From NCBI RefSeq assembly GCF_022867795.2, contig NZ_CP107006.1:930001-994000 (forward strand): a stretch of 64,000 nucleotides of DNA, read 5' to 3'. Source of the stretch: Chitinophaga horti. Its GTDB lineage: Bacteria > Bacteroidota > Bacteroidia > Chitinophagales > Chitinophagaceae. A program made the translations under genes and the position numbers. Under the pieces are notes generated by a model that saw only the letters and a list, made by a program, of their open reading frames with translations, had not been told where the DNA came from and searched no databases. This document shows positions 49,192 through 58,580 of this stretch, piece after piece; position 1 is the first letter of the stretch; each line of letters opens with the position of its first letter.

Positions 49192-51564
49192 TTAGAATTT
49201 AAAGTTGTAGGTGATACCGGGAATGATGGTGCCGATGATCGACAGGCGGATGGCCTCTTTCTTCGATGCATCATCGTCGTTCTGGCGGAAGTAAACAGAG
49301 TAAGCGTTTTTACGTGCATACACGTTGTACAGCGAGAACACCCATTCTCCATGCCAGCGCTTGCGCTCTTTGCCCTGTAGTGTGTAGCTCAGGTCCAGGC
49401 GGTGAAAGTCGGGCAGACGGTAGTTGTTACGTTTCTCTGTAGTGTTATACGGAATGTCCCAGCCCTGGTACTCGAGGCGCGCATCTGCAAAGGTTGAAGG
49501 AGCACCGGATGCATACACGAAGTTGGCCGATACGCTGCTCTTCTTATTCAGTTCATGTGTCACTACTACGTTCAGGTTATGCGGACGATCATAGCGGTTC
49601 TTAAACCATTCGCCCTGGCTGATGCCCGGCGTTTTACGCTCGCTGCGGCTGAGGGTGTAGCTCACCCAACCTGTCGTTTTGCCCGCTTCTTTTTTAGCGT
49701 ACAGTTCCAAACCATAAGCGCGGCCGGTAGAAGATAACAGGTCGGCTTCAATATACTTATTCAGCTCCAGGCTGGCGTTATCGATATAATCCAGCTGGTT
49801 GTCCATGTTTTTGTAGAATGCCTCGGCCGATACTTCAAACGTACCACCCGGTGCGTTGTAGAAGTAACCTAACGCAAACTGGTCAGCGATCTGCGGCTTC
49901 ACGTTGTTCGACGATGGCGTCCATATGTCCAGCGGGGTAGGAGAAGCGGTGTTAGACAACTGGTGCATGTACTGGGTGGTACGTGCATACGATGCCTTGA
50001 TCGCACTGGTGCTGTTCAGTTTATATTTGGCAGATACACGCGGTTCCAGGTTGTAGTAATCTTTGATCGTTTCACCTGCGCCAAAGTGTTTTTCTGACAC
50101 CAACCGTCTGCGGATATTCGGTGTCGTATCATTATAGTAGTAAGCAGTACCCTCGCCCATGAAGTTAAAGCCGGATACACGCAGCCCGTACTGTATGCCA
50201 AACGCATCGCCCAGCTTCAGCTCGTGATCGAGATATACAGCGCTTTCCAGTGCATGTTTATTGTCGACTACGATGGAGCTTTTGTTTTCTCCCTCAGCGC
50301 TGATACCGGTGCCTGGTTTAAAGGTGTAATAGATGCCCTGCACACCAAAGTGTAAGGTACTGTTGCTGTTCAAATACCAGGTGAACGAAGGTTTCACGCC
50401 GTAGTTAATGATGTTGGATTTCCAGCTAAATAGTTGACTTTCTTCATTTTCTTCGTTGCTCGTAAACTTCAGGCTGTAGTCGTATTTGCTGTAGTAGGTG
50501 GAAAGGTTCATGAACAACTTGCTGTTAAACACATGGTTCCAGCGGATGGACGTAGTCGTGTTGCCCCAGTTGATATTGGCTTCTTTTCCGAAACCGAATA
50601 CATCCCGGCCAAAGTAACCGCTGGCGAACAGGGTGTTTTTTGCATTCAGTTTAAAGTTCACTTTCGCAGTAAGATCGTAGAAGTATACTTTACTTTCTTT
50701 CATATCCCCTTTCAGGAAAGGTTTCATCAGTACGTCGATATAAGAGCGGCGACCGGCTACGATGAACGAAGATTTGTCTTTCTGAATAGGCGCTTCAATA
50801 GAGAGGCGGCTGAAGATGTTGCTGATGCCACCGTTCAGCTGTAGTTTCTGGTTGTTACCATCTTTCATGCGGATGTCGAGTACAGAAGCGGTACGACCAC
50901 CGTATTCAGCCGGAAAACTACCTTTATAGAGATTGATGTTCTTCACTGCGTCGGGGTTAAATACGGAGAAGAAACCCATGAGGTGCGTAGAGTTATAAAC
51001 AGGCGCCTCGTCCATCAGGATAAGGTTTTCGTCGCTGTTGCCGCCGCGTACGTTAAAGCCGGATGCGCCTTCGCCTACGGTGGTCACGCCTGGCAGGGTT
51101 TGGATAGCTCGTAACACATCAACTTCACCCATTAATGTCGGCAGTTTCTTCAGCTCCTGGATGTCCATTTTGGCTACGCTGGTGCTGATGGTATTGATGC
51201 TTTTCTGTTGCTCTTTACCGGTAATCACTACTTCACTCAACTGGCTGTCCGTACGTTTCATTTTTACGTCGATCGTCTTGTTGGAAGTGAGGTTGACGGT
51301 GATTTTGTTCATGGTGTAACCCATGTAGGAGTACTGTAATTCATGGGTGCCGGCGGGCAACGTCAATGAATAAAATCCATATTCGTTAGTCACGGTGCCG
51401 ATGCTGGTTCCGGGTTTACCTATAGAAATGCCTATCAGGGTTTCGCCCGACTGATCGTCTTTAACATAGCCACTTACCGTGTAGCGCTGTTGCTGTGCGT
51501 TTACAAACTGTACCTGCAATAACAGCAGGGTAAAGATCGCAAGCAGAACTGCTTTCGTTTTCAT
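49192..51564 (-). CDS. TonB-dependent receptor with N-terminal carboxypeptidase-regulatory-like domain
   Basis: A 790-aa outer-membrane receptor for energy-driven import. A signal peptide (ending VNAQ) is followed by a CarboxypepD_reg-like domain with the YTVSGYVKDDQSGETLIGIS opening and LPAGTHELQYSYMGY. The plug is recognised by VDVLRAIQTLPGVTTVGEG and FNVRGGNSDENLILMDEAPV, followed by a 22-strand-type barrel ending PGITYNFKF. Substrate unknown. It is paired with the DUF4249 lipoprotein gene immediately downstream and possibly the OM protein after that. No outer regulator (anti-sigma) is adjacent. Confidence 0.93.
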   Translation of the reverse strand: MKTKAVLLAIFTLLLLQVQFVNAQQQRYTVSGYVKDDQSGETLIGISIGKPGTSIGTVTNEYGFYSLTLPAGTHELQYSYMGYTMNKITVNLTSNKTIDVKMKRTDSQLSEVVITGKEQQKSINTISTSVAKMDIQELKKLPTLMGEVDVLRAIQTLPGVTTVGEGASGFNVRGGNSDENLILMDEAPVYNSTHLMGFFSVFNPDAVKNINLYKGSFPAEYGGRTASVLDIRMKDGNNQKLQLNGGISNIFSRLSIEAPIQKDKSSFIVAGRRSYIDVLMKPFLKGDMKESKVYFYDLTAKVNFKLNAKNTLFASGYFGRDVFGFGKEANINWGNTTTSIRWNHVFNSKLFMNLSTYYSKYDYSLKFTSNEENEESQLFSWKSNIINYGVKPSFTWYLNSNSTLHFGVQGIYYTFKPGTGISAEGENKSSIVVDNKHALESAVYLDHELKLGDAFGIQYGLRVSGFNFMGEGTAYYYNDTTPNIRRRLVSEKHFGAGETIKDYYNLEPRVSAKYKLNSTSAIKASYARTTQYMHQLSNTASPTPLDIWTPSSNNVKPQIADQFALGYFYNAPGGTFEVSAEAFYKNMDNQLDYIDNASLELNKYIEADLLSSTGRAYGLELYAKKEAGKTTGWVSYTLSRSERKTPGISQGEWFKNRYDRPHNLNVVVTHELNKKSSVSANFVYASGAPSTFADARLEYQGWDIPYNTTEKRNNYRLPDFHRLDLSYTLQGKERKRWHGEWVFSLYNVYARKNAYSVYFRQNDDDASKKEAIRLSIIGTIIPGITYNFKF

Positions 51565-51717
51565 TGATTCCAGGTTTAACTAATTTTCTTGTCTGAATAT
51601 AGGACGTATGGAAAAACATTTCCCCCTATCGGAGGTTAAATATTTTGAAAGAAGGGAGCGGGGCCGGGGTTAATCAAGATAATTGAGTGGGGTACGATAA
51701 ACGGAGCCGACGGGTCA

Positions 51718-51927
51718 TTACTCCAACGGCGAGCAATGAAAGCCAAGCTGTTGCACGAAATCGGCGATATGGCTTTCCGGCATCGGCAGGCATTCTATAC
51801 GTAATACTTTGTCACAATCTTCGAGGTCCACCGTGCAGGCAGTAGCATTAAACTTAGCGGTTAACGCCTGCAATACCTGATTTTTATCATGTGGTGAATC
51901 GATATTTGTTTTGAATATGCCAATCAT
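51718..51927 (-). CDS. Small HMA-like (ferredoxin-fold) protein
   Basis: A 69-aa protein with a beta-alpha-beta pattern (MIGIFKTNI, helix DKNQVLQALTAKF, strands ACTVDLEDCDKVLRIECL, helix ESHIADFVQQLGF). This is the size and order of a heavy-metal-associated domain. It lacks the CxxC of true metal chaperones but carries cysteines in ACTVDLEDC, RIEC and FHC. Homologous small proteins in Bacteroidetes are uncharacterised to my knowledge. It is divergent from an AraC regulator, with about 100 bases between, so it may be its target. Confidence 0.75.
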   Translation of the reverse strand: MIGIFKTNIDSPHDKNQVLQALTAKFNATACTVDLEDCDKVLRIECLPMPESHIADFVQQLGFHCSPLE

Positions 51928-52030
51928 GTGATATTTGTTTAGTGATTTCAGGATACTTTTGCAAAGTTGATTGCTTTCCTTTTGGGATACTTATATTTAA
52001 GGGAGTAATTTTTATATAAAACGGATTATT

Positions 52031-53014
52031 ATGGCGATCGTCATCCGCAATACCGCCTACGATGTAATTTATGAGGACCATAAGCCTTTTATGTCCCGCC
52101 AGCCTGGGCTCCAGCTGATAGAAGAGGATATTACGGTGAACGAGTCCTTTGGAAGGGCTTCCATTAAAGATATCCAGTTCGATGGTATGACCTTCGGTTA
52201 TGGCAATATCGATGTGTTGCAGGATATACATGTTGAATCCGAAGACATTCATGCGGCGGTGGCGCTATTCTATACACTTAAAGGCGATTTCGACATGTAC
52301 CTTAAAACGGGGGAAAAGATGTCGCTGCCATTGTATAGCAATAACCTGATGTTCAACCCCTCCACGGCCGAAACCATTACTCTGCGTAAGATGCAGGGCA
52401 TTGAAGTGATCGGGATCAATTTTGATACGGATAAGTTTGTGGAACTGGCAGCTAACAGCAGCCGGGCTATGGACCGGTATGTGAATGCCGTATTAAACCG
52501 GCAGGCGATATTCCAGAAGCGTCCCGGAAGATTGACGCCGCAAATGTTACAGGTCATCCAGGAGATCAAACACTGCCGGTTTACAGGTGGTACCAAAAAG
52601 CTGTTCCTGCAATCTAAAGGGATTGAGTTGCTTGCCCTGCAAAGTGAGCAGATGGAACAGGCGGCGGGCCGCGATGTAAAGACGAGTAAACTGACTGCTG
52701 CCGACCGTGACCGCATCCAGTATGCGCGCCAGGTGTTGTTGCAGCATGCCCAAAACCCCTTATCGCTGTACGAATTGGCGAAGGCGGCAGGCATTAACGA
52801 GTTCAAACTAAAAACAGGATTTAAAGAGATGTTCGATAACACGGTGTTCGGCTACCTGAACGACCATCGTTTAACACAGGCCCAGCAAATGCTCCGGCAG
52901 GATGTATCGCTCAGCCACATTGCCGACGAGCTGGGATATTCGTCACTGCAGCACTTCAGCCAGGCGTTCCGTAAGAAGTTTGGCTTAAGTCCTATGCAGA
53001 TGCGCAAAGCCTAG
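52031..53014 (+). CDS. AraC family transcriptional regulator
   Basis: A 327-aa cytoplasmic regulator. The C-terminal 90 residues contain the two AraC helix-turn-helix motifs: LYELAKAAGINEFKLKTGFKEMF and VSLSHIADELGYSSLQHFSQ, then FRKKFGLSPMQMRK. The N-terminal 200 residues are a ligand or dimerisation part I cannot name. It resembles the PchR-like group in layout. It is divergent from the small HMA-like gene, a usual place for a local regulator. The inducer is unknown. Confidence 0.92.
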   Translation: MAIVIRNTAYDVIYEDHKPFMSRQPGLQLIEEDITVNESFGRASIKDIQFDGMTFGYGNIDVLQDIHVESEDIHAAVALFYTLKGDFDMYLKTGEKMSLPLYSNNLMFNPSTAETITLRKMQGIEVIGINFDTDKFVELAANSSRAMDRYVNAVLNRQAIFQKRPGRLTPQMLQVIQEIKHCRFTGGTKKLFLQSKGIELLALQSEQMEQAAGRDVKTSKLTAADRDRIQYARQVLLQHAQNPLSLYELAKAAGINEFKLKTGFKEMFDNTVFGYLNDHRLTQAQQMLRQDVSLSHIADELGYSSLQHFSQAFRKKFGLSPMQMRKA

Positions 53015-53184
53015 CGCAGTAGGGCTTACTTCAGTGAAGCGTATGAAGGTAAAATGGTCATCACGTTTGCTTTCTCCGGGCATATTTGCAGGCACAGGCT
53101 CCCGACCTGATCGAAAGCCCGTCGAATGGCGCTCCCTCTAAAGATATTCAAACATAAGGCTCACGTGTAAGCCGAAAATTAACT

Positions 53185-53216
53185 AAAAAAGCCCCCGAAC
53201 TTCGGGGGCTTTTTTA
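53185..53216. terminator. Bidirectional terminator between the AraC gene and hppA
   Basis: The stem AGCCCCCGAA / TTCGGGGGCT is flanked by A on the left and T on the right. It lies one base before the hppA stop and can serve both convergent genes. Confidence 0.9.
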
Positions 53217-53217
53217 G

Positions 53218-55416
53218 TTATTTAGCAGAGCGCACCTGCGCTACCTGTTCTGTCGGAGCTTTCTTTTTAGCCGATGATTTATGATCTGAATTACCATGTA
53301 ATCCCGCCAGGGTAGGCGCAATTACCAGCGATACGATCGACATCAGTTTGATGAGGATGTTCATCGAAGGACCAGAAGTATCTTTAAACGGATCACCTAC
53401 TGTATCGCCTGTTACAGACGCCTTGTGTGGTTCCGATTTTTTGTAGTATACTTCTCCATTGATCTCTACACCCTTTTCGAACGACTTTTTCGCGTTATCC
53501 CAGGCGCCACCGGCGTTGTTCTGGAACATACCCATTAACACACCCGAAACCGTAGCACCGGCCAGGAAACCGCCCAATACTTCCGGACCGAGCAGGAAAC
53601 CGATAATAATAGGGGACAGGATCGCAATGGCACCGGGCACCATCATTTTACGGATAGAAGCCTCAGTAGATATTGCCACACACTTGTCGTACTCAGGTTT
53701 GCCTGTACCTTCCATAATGCCTGGAATAGTGCGGAACTGGCGGCGTACTTCCTCCACCATGGCCATCGCTGCTTCACCTACTGCACGAATGGCGAGGGAG
53801 GAGAAGATGAACGGGATCATACCGCCGATAAAGAGGCCTGCCAGTACATCTGCTTTATAAATGTTGATACCGTCCATATCGTAACCATTCGCGCCAACTA
53901 CGCCTACGTACGCTGCAAACAGCGCCAGCGCCGTCAGTGCTGCAGAAGCGATCGCGAAACCTTTACCCGTGGCCGCCGTGGTGTTGCCTACTGCATCCAG
54001 GATGTCAGTTTTCTCACGTACGTCTTTAGGCAGCTCGCTCATTTCGGCAATGCCTCCTGCGTTATCCGCAATTGGTCCGAACGCGTCGATTGCCAGCTGC
54101 ATGGCTGTTGTGGCCATCATACCTGCGGCAGCAATCGCCACGCCGTACAGGCCTGCAAAGGCGTAAGAACCATAAATACCACCTGCCAGTACAATGGTAG
54201 GTAACAGGGTCGATTCCATGCCTACTGCAAGACCACCAATGATATTGGTCGCGTGCCCGGTGGCAGACTGGCGGATGATGCTCATCACCGGGCGTTTGCC
54301 CATCGCTGTATAATATTCAGTAATGATACTCATAAGTGTACCCACGATAAGGCCCACGATGATCGCGCCGAATACGCCACCTTTTGTGAACTCGTAGCCG
54401 CGCAGCACCAATGTTTCAGGCAGTATCCAGTTTACCAGAAACCAGGCCACCACGGCGGTGAGTACGATAGAGCCCCAGTTACCGAGGTTCAATGCTTTTT
54501 GTACAGCCGCTGTGCTTAAACCTGCGTTCTCGCTGATGCGTACGAAAAAGGTACCGATGATGGACAATACGATACCAATACCCGCGATGAGCATAGGCAG
54601 TAACACAGGAGCGAGGCCACCGAAGTTATCGTTGGCGCTCACGGTTTCCACACCTAATACCATCGTTGCTAATACGGTAGCCACGTACGATCCGAACAGG
54701 TCGGCACCCATACCGGCTACGTCGCCTACGTTATCGCCTACGTTATCGGCAATGGTGGCGGGGTTACGCGGATCATCCTCCGGGATGCCCGCTTCTACCT
54801 TACCTACCAGGTCCGCACCTACGTCGGCTGCTTTGGTATAAATACCGCCTCCCACACGGGCGAACAGCGCAATGCTTTCCGCACCCAGTGAGAAACCGGT
54901 GAGTACTTCAATGGTTTTGATCATTTCATCTGTACCTGCTTCGGCACCAAAGTAGGCCTTAAGTACGATGAACAGTCCGCCCAAACCCAGTACGGCCAGT
55001 CCCGCTACGCCCATGCCCATCACAGAGCCGCCCGTAAACGATACTTTCAGTGCTTTGGACAGGCTGGTACGCGCCGCCTGTGCGGTACGTACATTCGCTT
55101 TGGTCGCGATGCGCATCCCGATAAACCCTGCCAGCGCCGAAAAGATAGCGCCAATCACAAACGCAACGGCGATGGTCCAGTCCGAGTTTTCGTGGCTGGC
55201 ACCCATATACCCCAGCAGCAAGGCTGCAATAATCACGAAGTAAGTGAGGATCTTGTATTCAGCTTTCAGAAAGGCCATGGCGCCTTCGGCAATGTGCCGG
55301 GCTATCTCAGTCATTTTTTCATTTCCGGCGTCCTGGCGGCTTACCCAGGCGCTTTGTACCGCGGTAAATAACAGTGCAATCAGTCCAAATAGTGGAATCA
55401 GGTAGACAATACTCAT
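53218..55416 (-). CDS. hppA: Membrane-bound ion-pumping pyrophosphatase
   Basis: A 732-aa inner-membrane pump of about 16 helices that hydrolyses pyrophosphate and exports H+ and/or Na+. The signature [21 protein letters not shown] carries the Mg-PPi-binding acidic residues, followed by [20 protein letters not shown]. The segment [10 protein letters not shown] has Ala at the position that is Lys in K+-independent pumps, so this one should be K+-dependent. K+-dependent members often pump Na+, which I infer as possible. A Lys/Ala tail closes the protein. Single gene, ended by a bidirectional terminator. Confidence 0.96.
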   Translation of the reverse strand: MSIVYLIPLFGLIALLFTAVQSAWVSRQDAGNEKMTEIARHIAEGAMAFLKAEYKILTYFVIIAALLLGYMGASHENSDWTIAVAFVIGAIFSALAGFIGMRIATKANVRTAQAARTSLSKALKVSFTGGSVMGMGVAGLAVLGLGGLFIVLKAYFGAEAGTDEMIKTIEVLTGFSLGAESIALFARVGGGIYTKAADVGADLVGKVEAGIPEDDPRNPATIADNVGDNVGDVAGMGADLFGSYVATVLATMVLGVETVSANDNFGGLAPVLLPMLIAGIGIVLSIIGTFFVRISENAGLSTAAVQKALNLGNWGSIVLTAVVAWFLVNWILPETLVLRGYEFTKGGVFGAIIVGLIVGTLMSIITEYYTAMGKRPVMSIIRQSATGHATNIIGGLAVGMESTLLPTIVLAGGIYGSYAFAGLYGVAIAAAGMMATTAMQLAIDAFGPIADNAGGIAEMSELPKDVREKTDILDAVGNTTAATGKGFAIASAALTALALFAAYVGVVGANGYDMDGINIYKADVLAGLFIGGMIPFIFSSLAIRAVGEAAMAMVEEVRRQFRTIPGIMEGTGKPEYDKCVAISTEASIRKMMVPGAIAILSPIIIGFLLGPEVLGGFLAGATVSGVLMGMFQNNAGGAWDNAKKSFEKGVEINGEVYYKKSEPHKASVTGDTVGDPFKDTSGPSMNILIKLMSIVSLVIAPTLAGLHGNSDHKSSAKKKAPTEQVAQVRSAK

Positions 55417-55555
55417 TTTGGTTCTTTTATTAAAAATTAGGGTATCGACTAAAAATAATGTATTAAAATTATTTTTACTAGTGAACGAATATATTGATTT
55501 TAAATGGGATTTTCTGCCTGATTTGCAAGGCTTTGTAGAGGGGTATATAAACGTC

Positions 55556-57085
55556 TTAAATACGCTTATCTGGGCTTAAACGGATAAATACCTGTCCGAG
55601 GCTGTCTATGATGTCTTCCGGCAACAGGGCTTCTTCAGACAAACGGGCCGCTGCCTGGTCGCCGGCCGAACCGTGCAGCCAGACCCCGAAAACTATAGCC
55701 GCCTTGGGGCTGTAACCCTGTGCCAGCAAAGAGGTCAGGATGCCCGTCAGCACATCGCCGCTACCACCCGTGGCCATACCGGGGTTGCCGGTCGTATTGA
55801 AATAGACAGCCCCGTCCGGACAGGCGATCGCGGTATAGCGCCCTTTGAGCAGGATGTACAACTGTAATTCCACCGCCTTTTTACCTAATAATGACAGCCG
55901 TTCGAAGTCATCGCTCGTAGCACCGAACAGCCGCTCGAACTCTTTCGGATGTGGCGTTAGCAGGGAGTTTTTAGGCACCTTTTGCAGTAACGCCGGGTAA
56001 GTGCCTATGATATTCAGCGCGTCCGCATCCAGCACCATGGGTGCTTTTACGGCTTCGAGCAGCCGCTCCAGGGAGCGGGCAGTGGCGGTTTCGGTACCTA
56101 TACCGGGGCCAACGCCAATGCATTTGTACGCGGGGTTTAATCCCTCGTGAAAGTGAATGCTGTATTGCTCCTCCACTTCCGCCACACACATAGCTGCCGG
56201 CACGGTGCTCTGGATGATCTCATACCCGCAACGTGGCACGTGCAGTGTGAGCAGCCCTACACCTGCACGCAAACAGGCTTTTGCAGCCAGTACTGCCGCC
56301 CCCATCTTCCCGAAACTGCCTGCAATGAGTAACGCATGCCCGAATGTTCCTTTATGTGAAAACGGCTTGCGTGGCTGGTAAATGGTGCGTATCGTCTGCT
56401 CGTCGATGATGTGGTAAGGCGTTGTGGTTTGCGCGATATAGGTGGGGTGCAGACCGATGGGTAAAATGTGCAACTCGCCCACCCGTTCTGCGTTCTCTGG
56501 TAGCAGGAAGGCCAGTTTGTAAAACTCAAAACTGAGTGTATAACGCGCATGCACACACGGTGCATGTAAGGAGCTGCCATCGGCCATGACGCCCGAAGGC
56601 ATGTCGATCGCCACAATAGTATGTCGGTCCTTTAGTTCGCTGATGCTGTGCAGGATGCCCGCCACCCAGCCATCCACCGGCCGTGATAGCCCCGTACCGA
56701 ATATAGCGTCGATCACCAGTGCGCCGGGTGCTAATGTGGGAAAGTCATGCCGGGCATGGATGTGATGTAGCAGGTGGGGATGTTCTTTTTCGAGCAACGT
56801 GTAGTTAGCGGCACGGTCGGCCGATGTTTTATCGCTGTTGTGCACGACATATACTTCCACATTGTACCCCCGCAACAATAGCAGCCGTGCGATCACGAGT
56901 CCATCGCCGCCGTTGTTGCCTTTGCCGCAGAAGATGTACAGCGGCGTATCGGCCATAAATCTTGCCCGCAGCCAGCCTGCACAGGCAGCGGCGGCCCGCT
57001 CCATCAGCATCGCGCTGCTCACAGGTTCGTGCGCAATGGTGTAGGCATCTGCCTCGCGTATTTGTGCGGCGGAAAAGATTTTCAT
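55556..57085 (-). CDS. nnr: Bifunctional NAD(P)H-hydrate epimerase / ADP-dependent dehydratase
   Basis: A 509-aa repair enzyme for damaged NAD(P)H hydrates. The N-terminal YjeF_N (epimerase) domain has FCGKGNNGGDGLVIARLL and the catalytic Asp region ALVIDAIFGTGL. The C-terminal carbohydrate-kinase-like dehydratase domain has KGTFGHALLIAGS, LLTPHPKEFERLFG and the ADP-binding TGGSGDVLTGILTSLLAQG. Both domains look complete. The frame is open to an ATG at 57112, but MKIFSAAQIREAD at 57085 is the usual start. It stands alone, flanked by the 11-bp array upstream. Confidence 0.95.
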   Translation of the reverse strand: MKIFSAAQIREADAYTIAHEPVSSAMLMERAAAACAGWLRARFMADTPLYIFCGKGNNGGDGLVIARLLLLRGYNVEVYVVHNSDKTSADRAANYTLLEKEHPHLLHHIHARHDFPTLAPGALVIDAIFGTGLSRPVDGWVAGILHSISELKDRHTIVAIDMPSGVMADGSSLHAPCVHARYTLSFEFYKLAFLLPENAERVGELHILPIGLHPTYIAQTTTPYHIIDEQTIRTIYQPRKPFSHKGTFGHALLIAGSFGKMGAAVLAAKACLRAGVGLLTLHVPRCGYEIIQSTVPAAMCVAEVEEQYSIHFHEGLNPAYKCIGVGPGIGTETATARSLERLLEAVKAPMVLDADALNIIGTYPALLQKVPKNSLLTPHPKEFERLFGATSDDFERLSLLGKKAVELQLYILLKGRYTAIACPDGAVYFNTTGNPGMATGGSGDVLTGILTSLLAQGYSPKAAIVFGVWLHGSAGDQAAARLSEEALLPEDIIDSLGQVFIRLSPDKRI

Positions 57086-57142
57086 GGAAATGAATTTAGC
57101 CAATTCCAGCAAATATGATGCAAAGCGGTGGTAACTGGTAAT

Positions 57143-57318
57143 ATCCTACCAACATCCTCCGTAGATCCTTGCTGCTTCTTAGGTTCATCCTAGGCTCAAC
57201 CTTCGTTCAACCTTCGTTCAACCTACGTTCATGTGCCTAGGATGAACCTAAGATGAACGTAACTTAAACCTAAGATGAACCTAGGCAGTAGCAAGGATGC
57301 AGCATGGATGCAGCTTCT
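57143..57318. repeat. Palindromic 11-bp-register array (16 units)
   Basis: The stretch divides into sixteen 11-mers. The left half includes ATCCTAGGCTC, AACCTTCGTTC twice, and AACCTACGTTC. The right half is roughly its complement: ATGAACCTAAG, ATGAACGTAAC, TTAAACCTAAG, ATGAACCTAGG. Outer units also match, ATCCTTGCTGC against GCAAGGATGCAG. The centre is near ATGTGCCTAGG (57131-57141 relative register 57241). The whole can fold as a long hairpin. It lies in the 438-base gap between nnr and the small OM protein genes. Confidence 0.85.
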
Positions 57319-57422
57319 CAGTCATAAGGTTGCTTGTATGATGGGTTAGGGACGTTTAAATTTGAAATAGATGGGTGGTGTTATTTTAACAGTTTCCGGG
57401 AGGAGGAGGGTGTTGTGGCTGA

Positions 57423-57438
57423 AGTGAGTGACACAACG
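57423..57438 (-). repeat. Dispersed intergenic repeat, CGTTGTGTC core (copy 5)
   Basis: On the minus strand, CGTTGTGTCACTCACT matches the inner 16 bases of 9695-9718 and 47565-47588. It lies 104 bases after the 11-bp array at 57143-57318. Confidence 0.65.
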
Positions 57439-57470
57439 GGGGCTGAAGAGGGGAGAGAAAGATGGTTAAC

Positions 57471-57500
57471 AAAAAAAATCCCGGCCATGCTGACCGGGAT
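57471..57500 (-). terminator. Terminator of the small OM protein genes
   Basis: On the minus strand, stem ATCCCGG / CCGGGAT is followed by eight T, 23 bases after the stop of 57524-58045. Confidence 0.9.
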
Positions 57501-57523
57501 GAAAGATATAATCGGAACGACGA

Positions 57524-58045
57524 CTATTTGAAGGTGTAGCGAACGGACATGCCGCCGATTTGCCTGCCGAAGAAGTCGTTGTCGCCATTAAAATGGAAGT
57601 AAGGTTTGAGGTCGGCGCTCAGGTTCAGCGGGATCTTGGAGAAGGTATACTCCAGGCCGAAGATGCCGTCCAGACCGGGCATTGCATCAGAACCATCGTT
57701 GTGCCAGCGGCCGTTATCGTAGTAGCGGCGTTCCCATATCGCGAGGTGCGCACCACCGCCTGCATACATGTTAAATTCAGAAACACCGAAAACGTTCCAG
57801 TGGTATTCGTAAAGTCCGGTAATGGTTACGTTGTTAATGTTGTCGCCACCGTTGAAATAGTGATGTACAATGCCTTCCAGCGCATGCGGACCTTTCAGGA
57901 AACCTTTAGCGGTGAAGCCTACGATCCACGGGTTAAATCTAACACCCAGGCCTACTTTGTAATCTGCGGGATTACTCATTCTCTGCGCATTTGCTCCGAG
58001 TGACAGCGCTGCAAGCATGCCACAGAGTAACACGATTTTTTTCAT
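57524..58045 (-). CDS. Small outer-membrane-type protein, paralogue of its neighbour
   Basis: A 173-aa protein with a signal peptide (ending ANAQ) and about eight short strands, closing GGMSVRYTFK, as expected for a small outer-membrane barrel. Shared landmarks with the next gene upstream (58071-58541) are YAGGGAHL, then GLDGIFGLEYTF and IPLNLSADLKPYFHF, where the neighbour has YAGGGAHL, GIDGIAGANYNF and IPLNISLDWKPAIHF. The two therefore arose by duplication. They are 25 bases apart on the same strand. No function is known. Confidence 0.82.
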   Translation of the reverse strand: MKKIVLLCGMLAALSLGANAQRMSNPADYKVGLGVRFNPWIVGFTAKGFLKGPHALEGIVHHYFNGGDNINNVTITGLYEYHWNVFGVSEFNMYAGGGAHLAIWERRYYDNGRWHNDGSDAMPGLDGIFGLEYTFSKIPLNLSADLKPYFHFNGDNDFFGRQIGGMSVRYTFK

Positions 58046-58070
58046 AATACTTGTTATTGGTTAGAAAAAC

Positions 58071-58541
58071 TTAATCTCTCTTTTTGCCGCCGAACCGGTA
58101 TCGTGCGGAAAGGCCAAAGTCCGCAAGTTCGGAGGAGGTGGTGAAGTGAATCGCGGGTTTCCAGTCGAGACTGATGTTTAGCGGAATAGTGGGGAAGTTA
58201 TAATTCGCTCCTGCAATTCCGTCGATACCCGCGAGAAACTTGTTGCGCCCGTCAATTTGCCTGTTACCCAGGTGAGCGCCGCCCCCGGCATACCAGCCAA
58301 AACCTTCTGTAGTAAGTGCGGAAAGATCGAAGTGGAACTCGCCTAAAGCAGTAAGGGAAACCGTGCGGTTATAAAGCCCTACGATCGCTTCTGCTGCAAA
58401 CTTATCGCTGATATAGTACCTGGCCGTTGGTCCTAATGGCAAACCTATTCTCACACCTGCTTCCAACTGACCTGCTGATTGTCCCTTCGCTTTAATTGCC
58501 AAACTACTGATGATTGCTACCAGTATGATGCGATACTTCAT
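58071..58541 (-). CDS. Small outer-membrane-type protein, paralogue of its neighbour
   Basis: A 156-aa protein with a signal peptide ending near KAKGQS. Strand pattern and landmarks match the 57524-58045 gene (YAGGGAHLGNRQ, GIDGIAGANYNF, IPLNISLDWKPAIHF). It closes with GLSARYRFGG and a lysine-rich tail. The N-terminal strand GQLEAGVRIGLPLGPTARYY resembles small porin-like OM proteins. It follows nhaA by 39 bases on the same strand and may share its transcript. No function can be assigned. Confidence 0.82.
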   Translation of the reverse strand: MKYRIILVAIISSLAIKAKGQSAGQLEAGVRIGLPLGPTARYYISDKFAAEAIVGLYNRTVSLTALGEFHFDLSALTTEGFGWYAGGGAHLGNRQIDGRNKFLAGIDGIAGANYNFPTIPLNISLDWKPAIHFTTSSELADFGLSARYRFGGKKRD

Positions 58542-58580
58542 GGAGGAGGAATTTACAATAACAATGCCAAACAGGATTGT

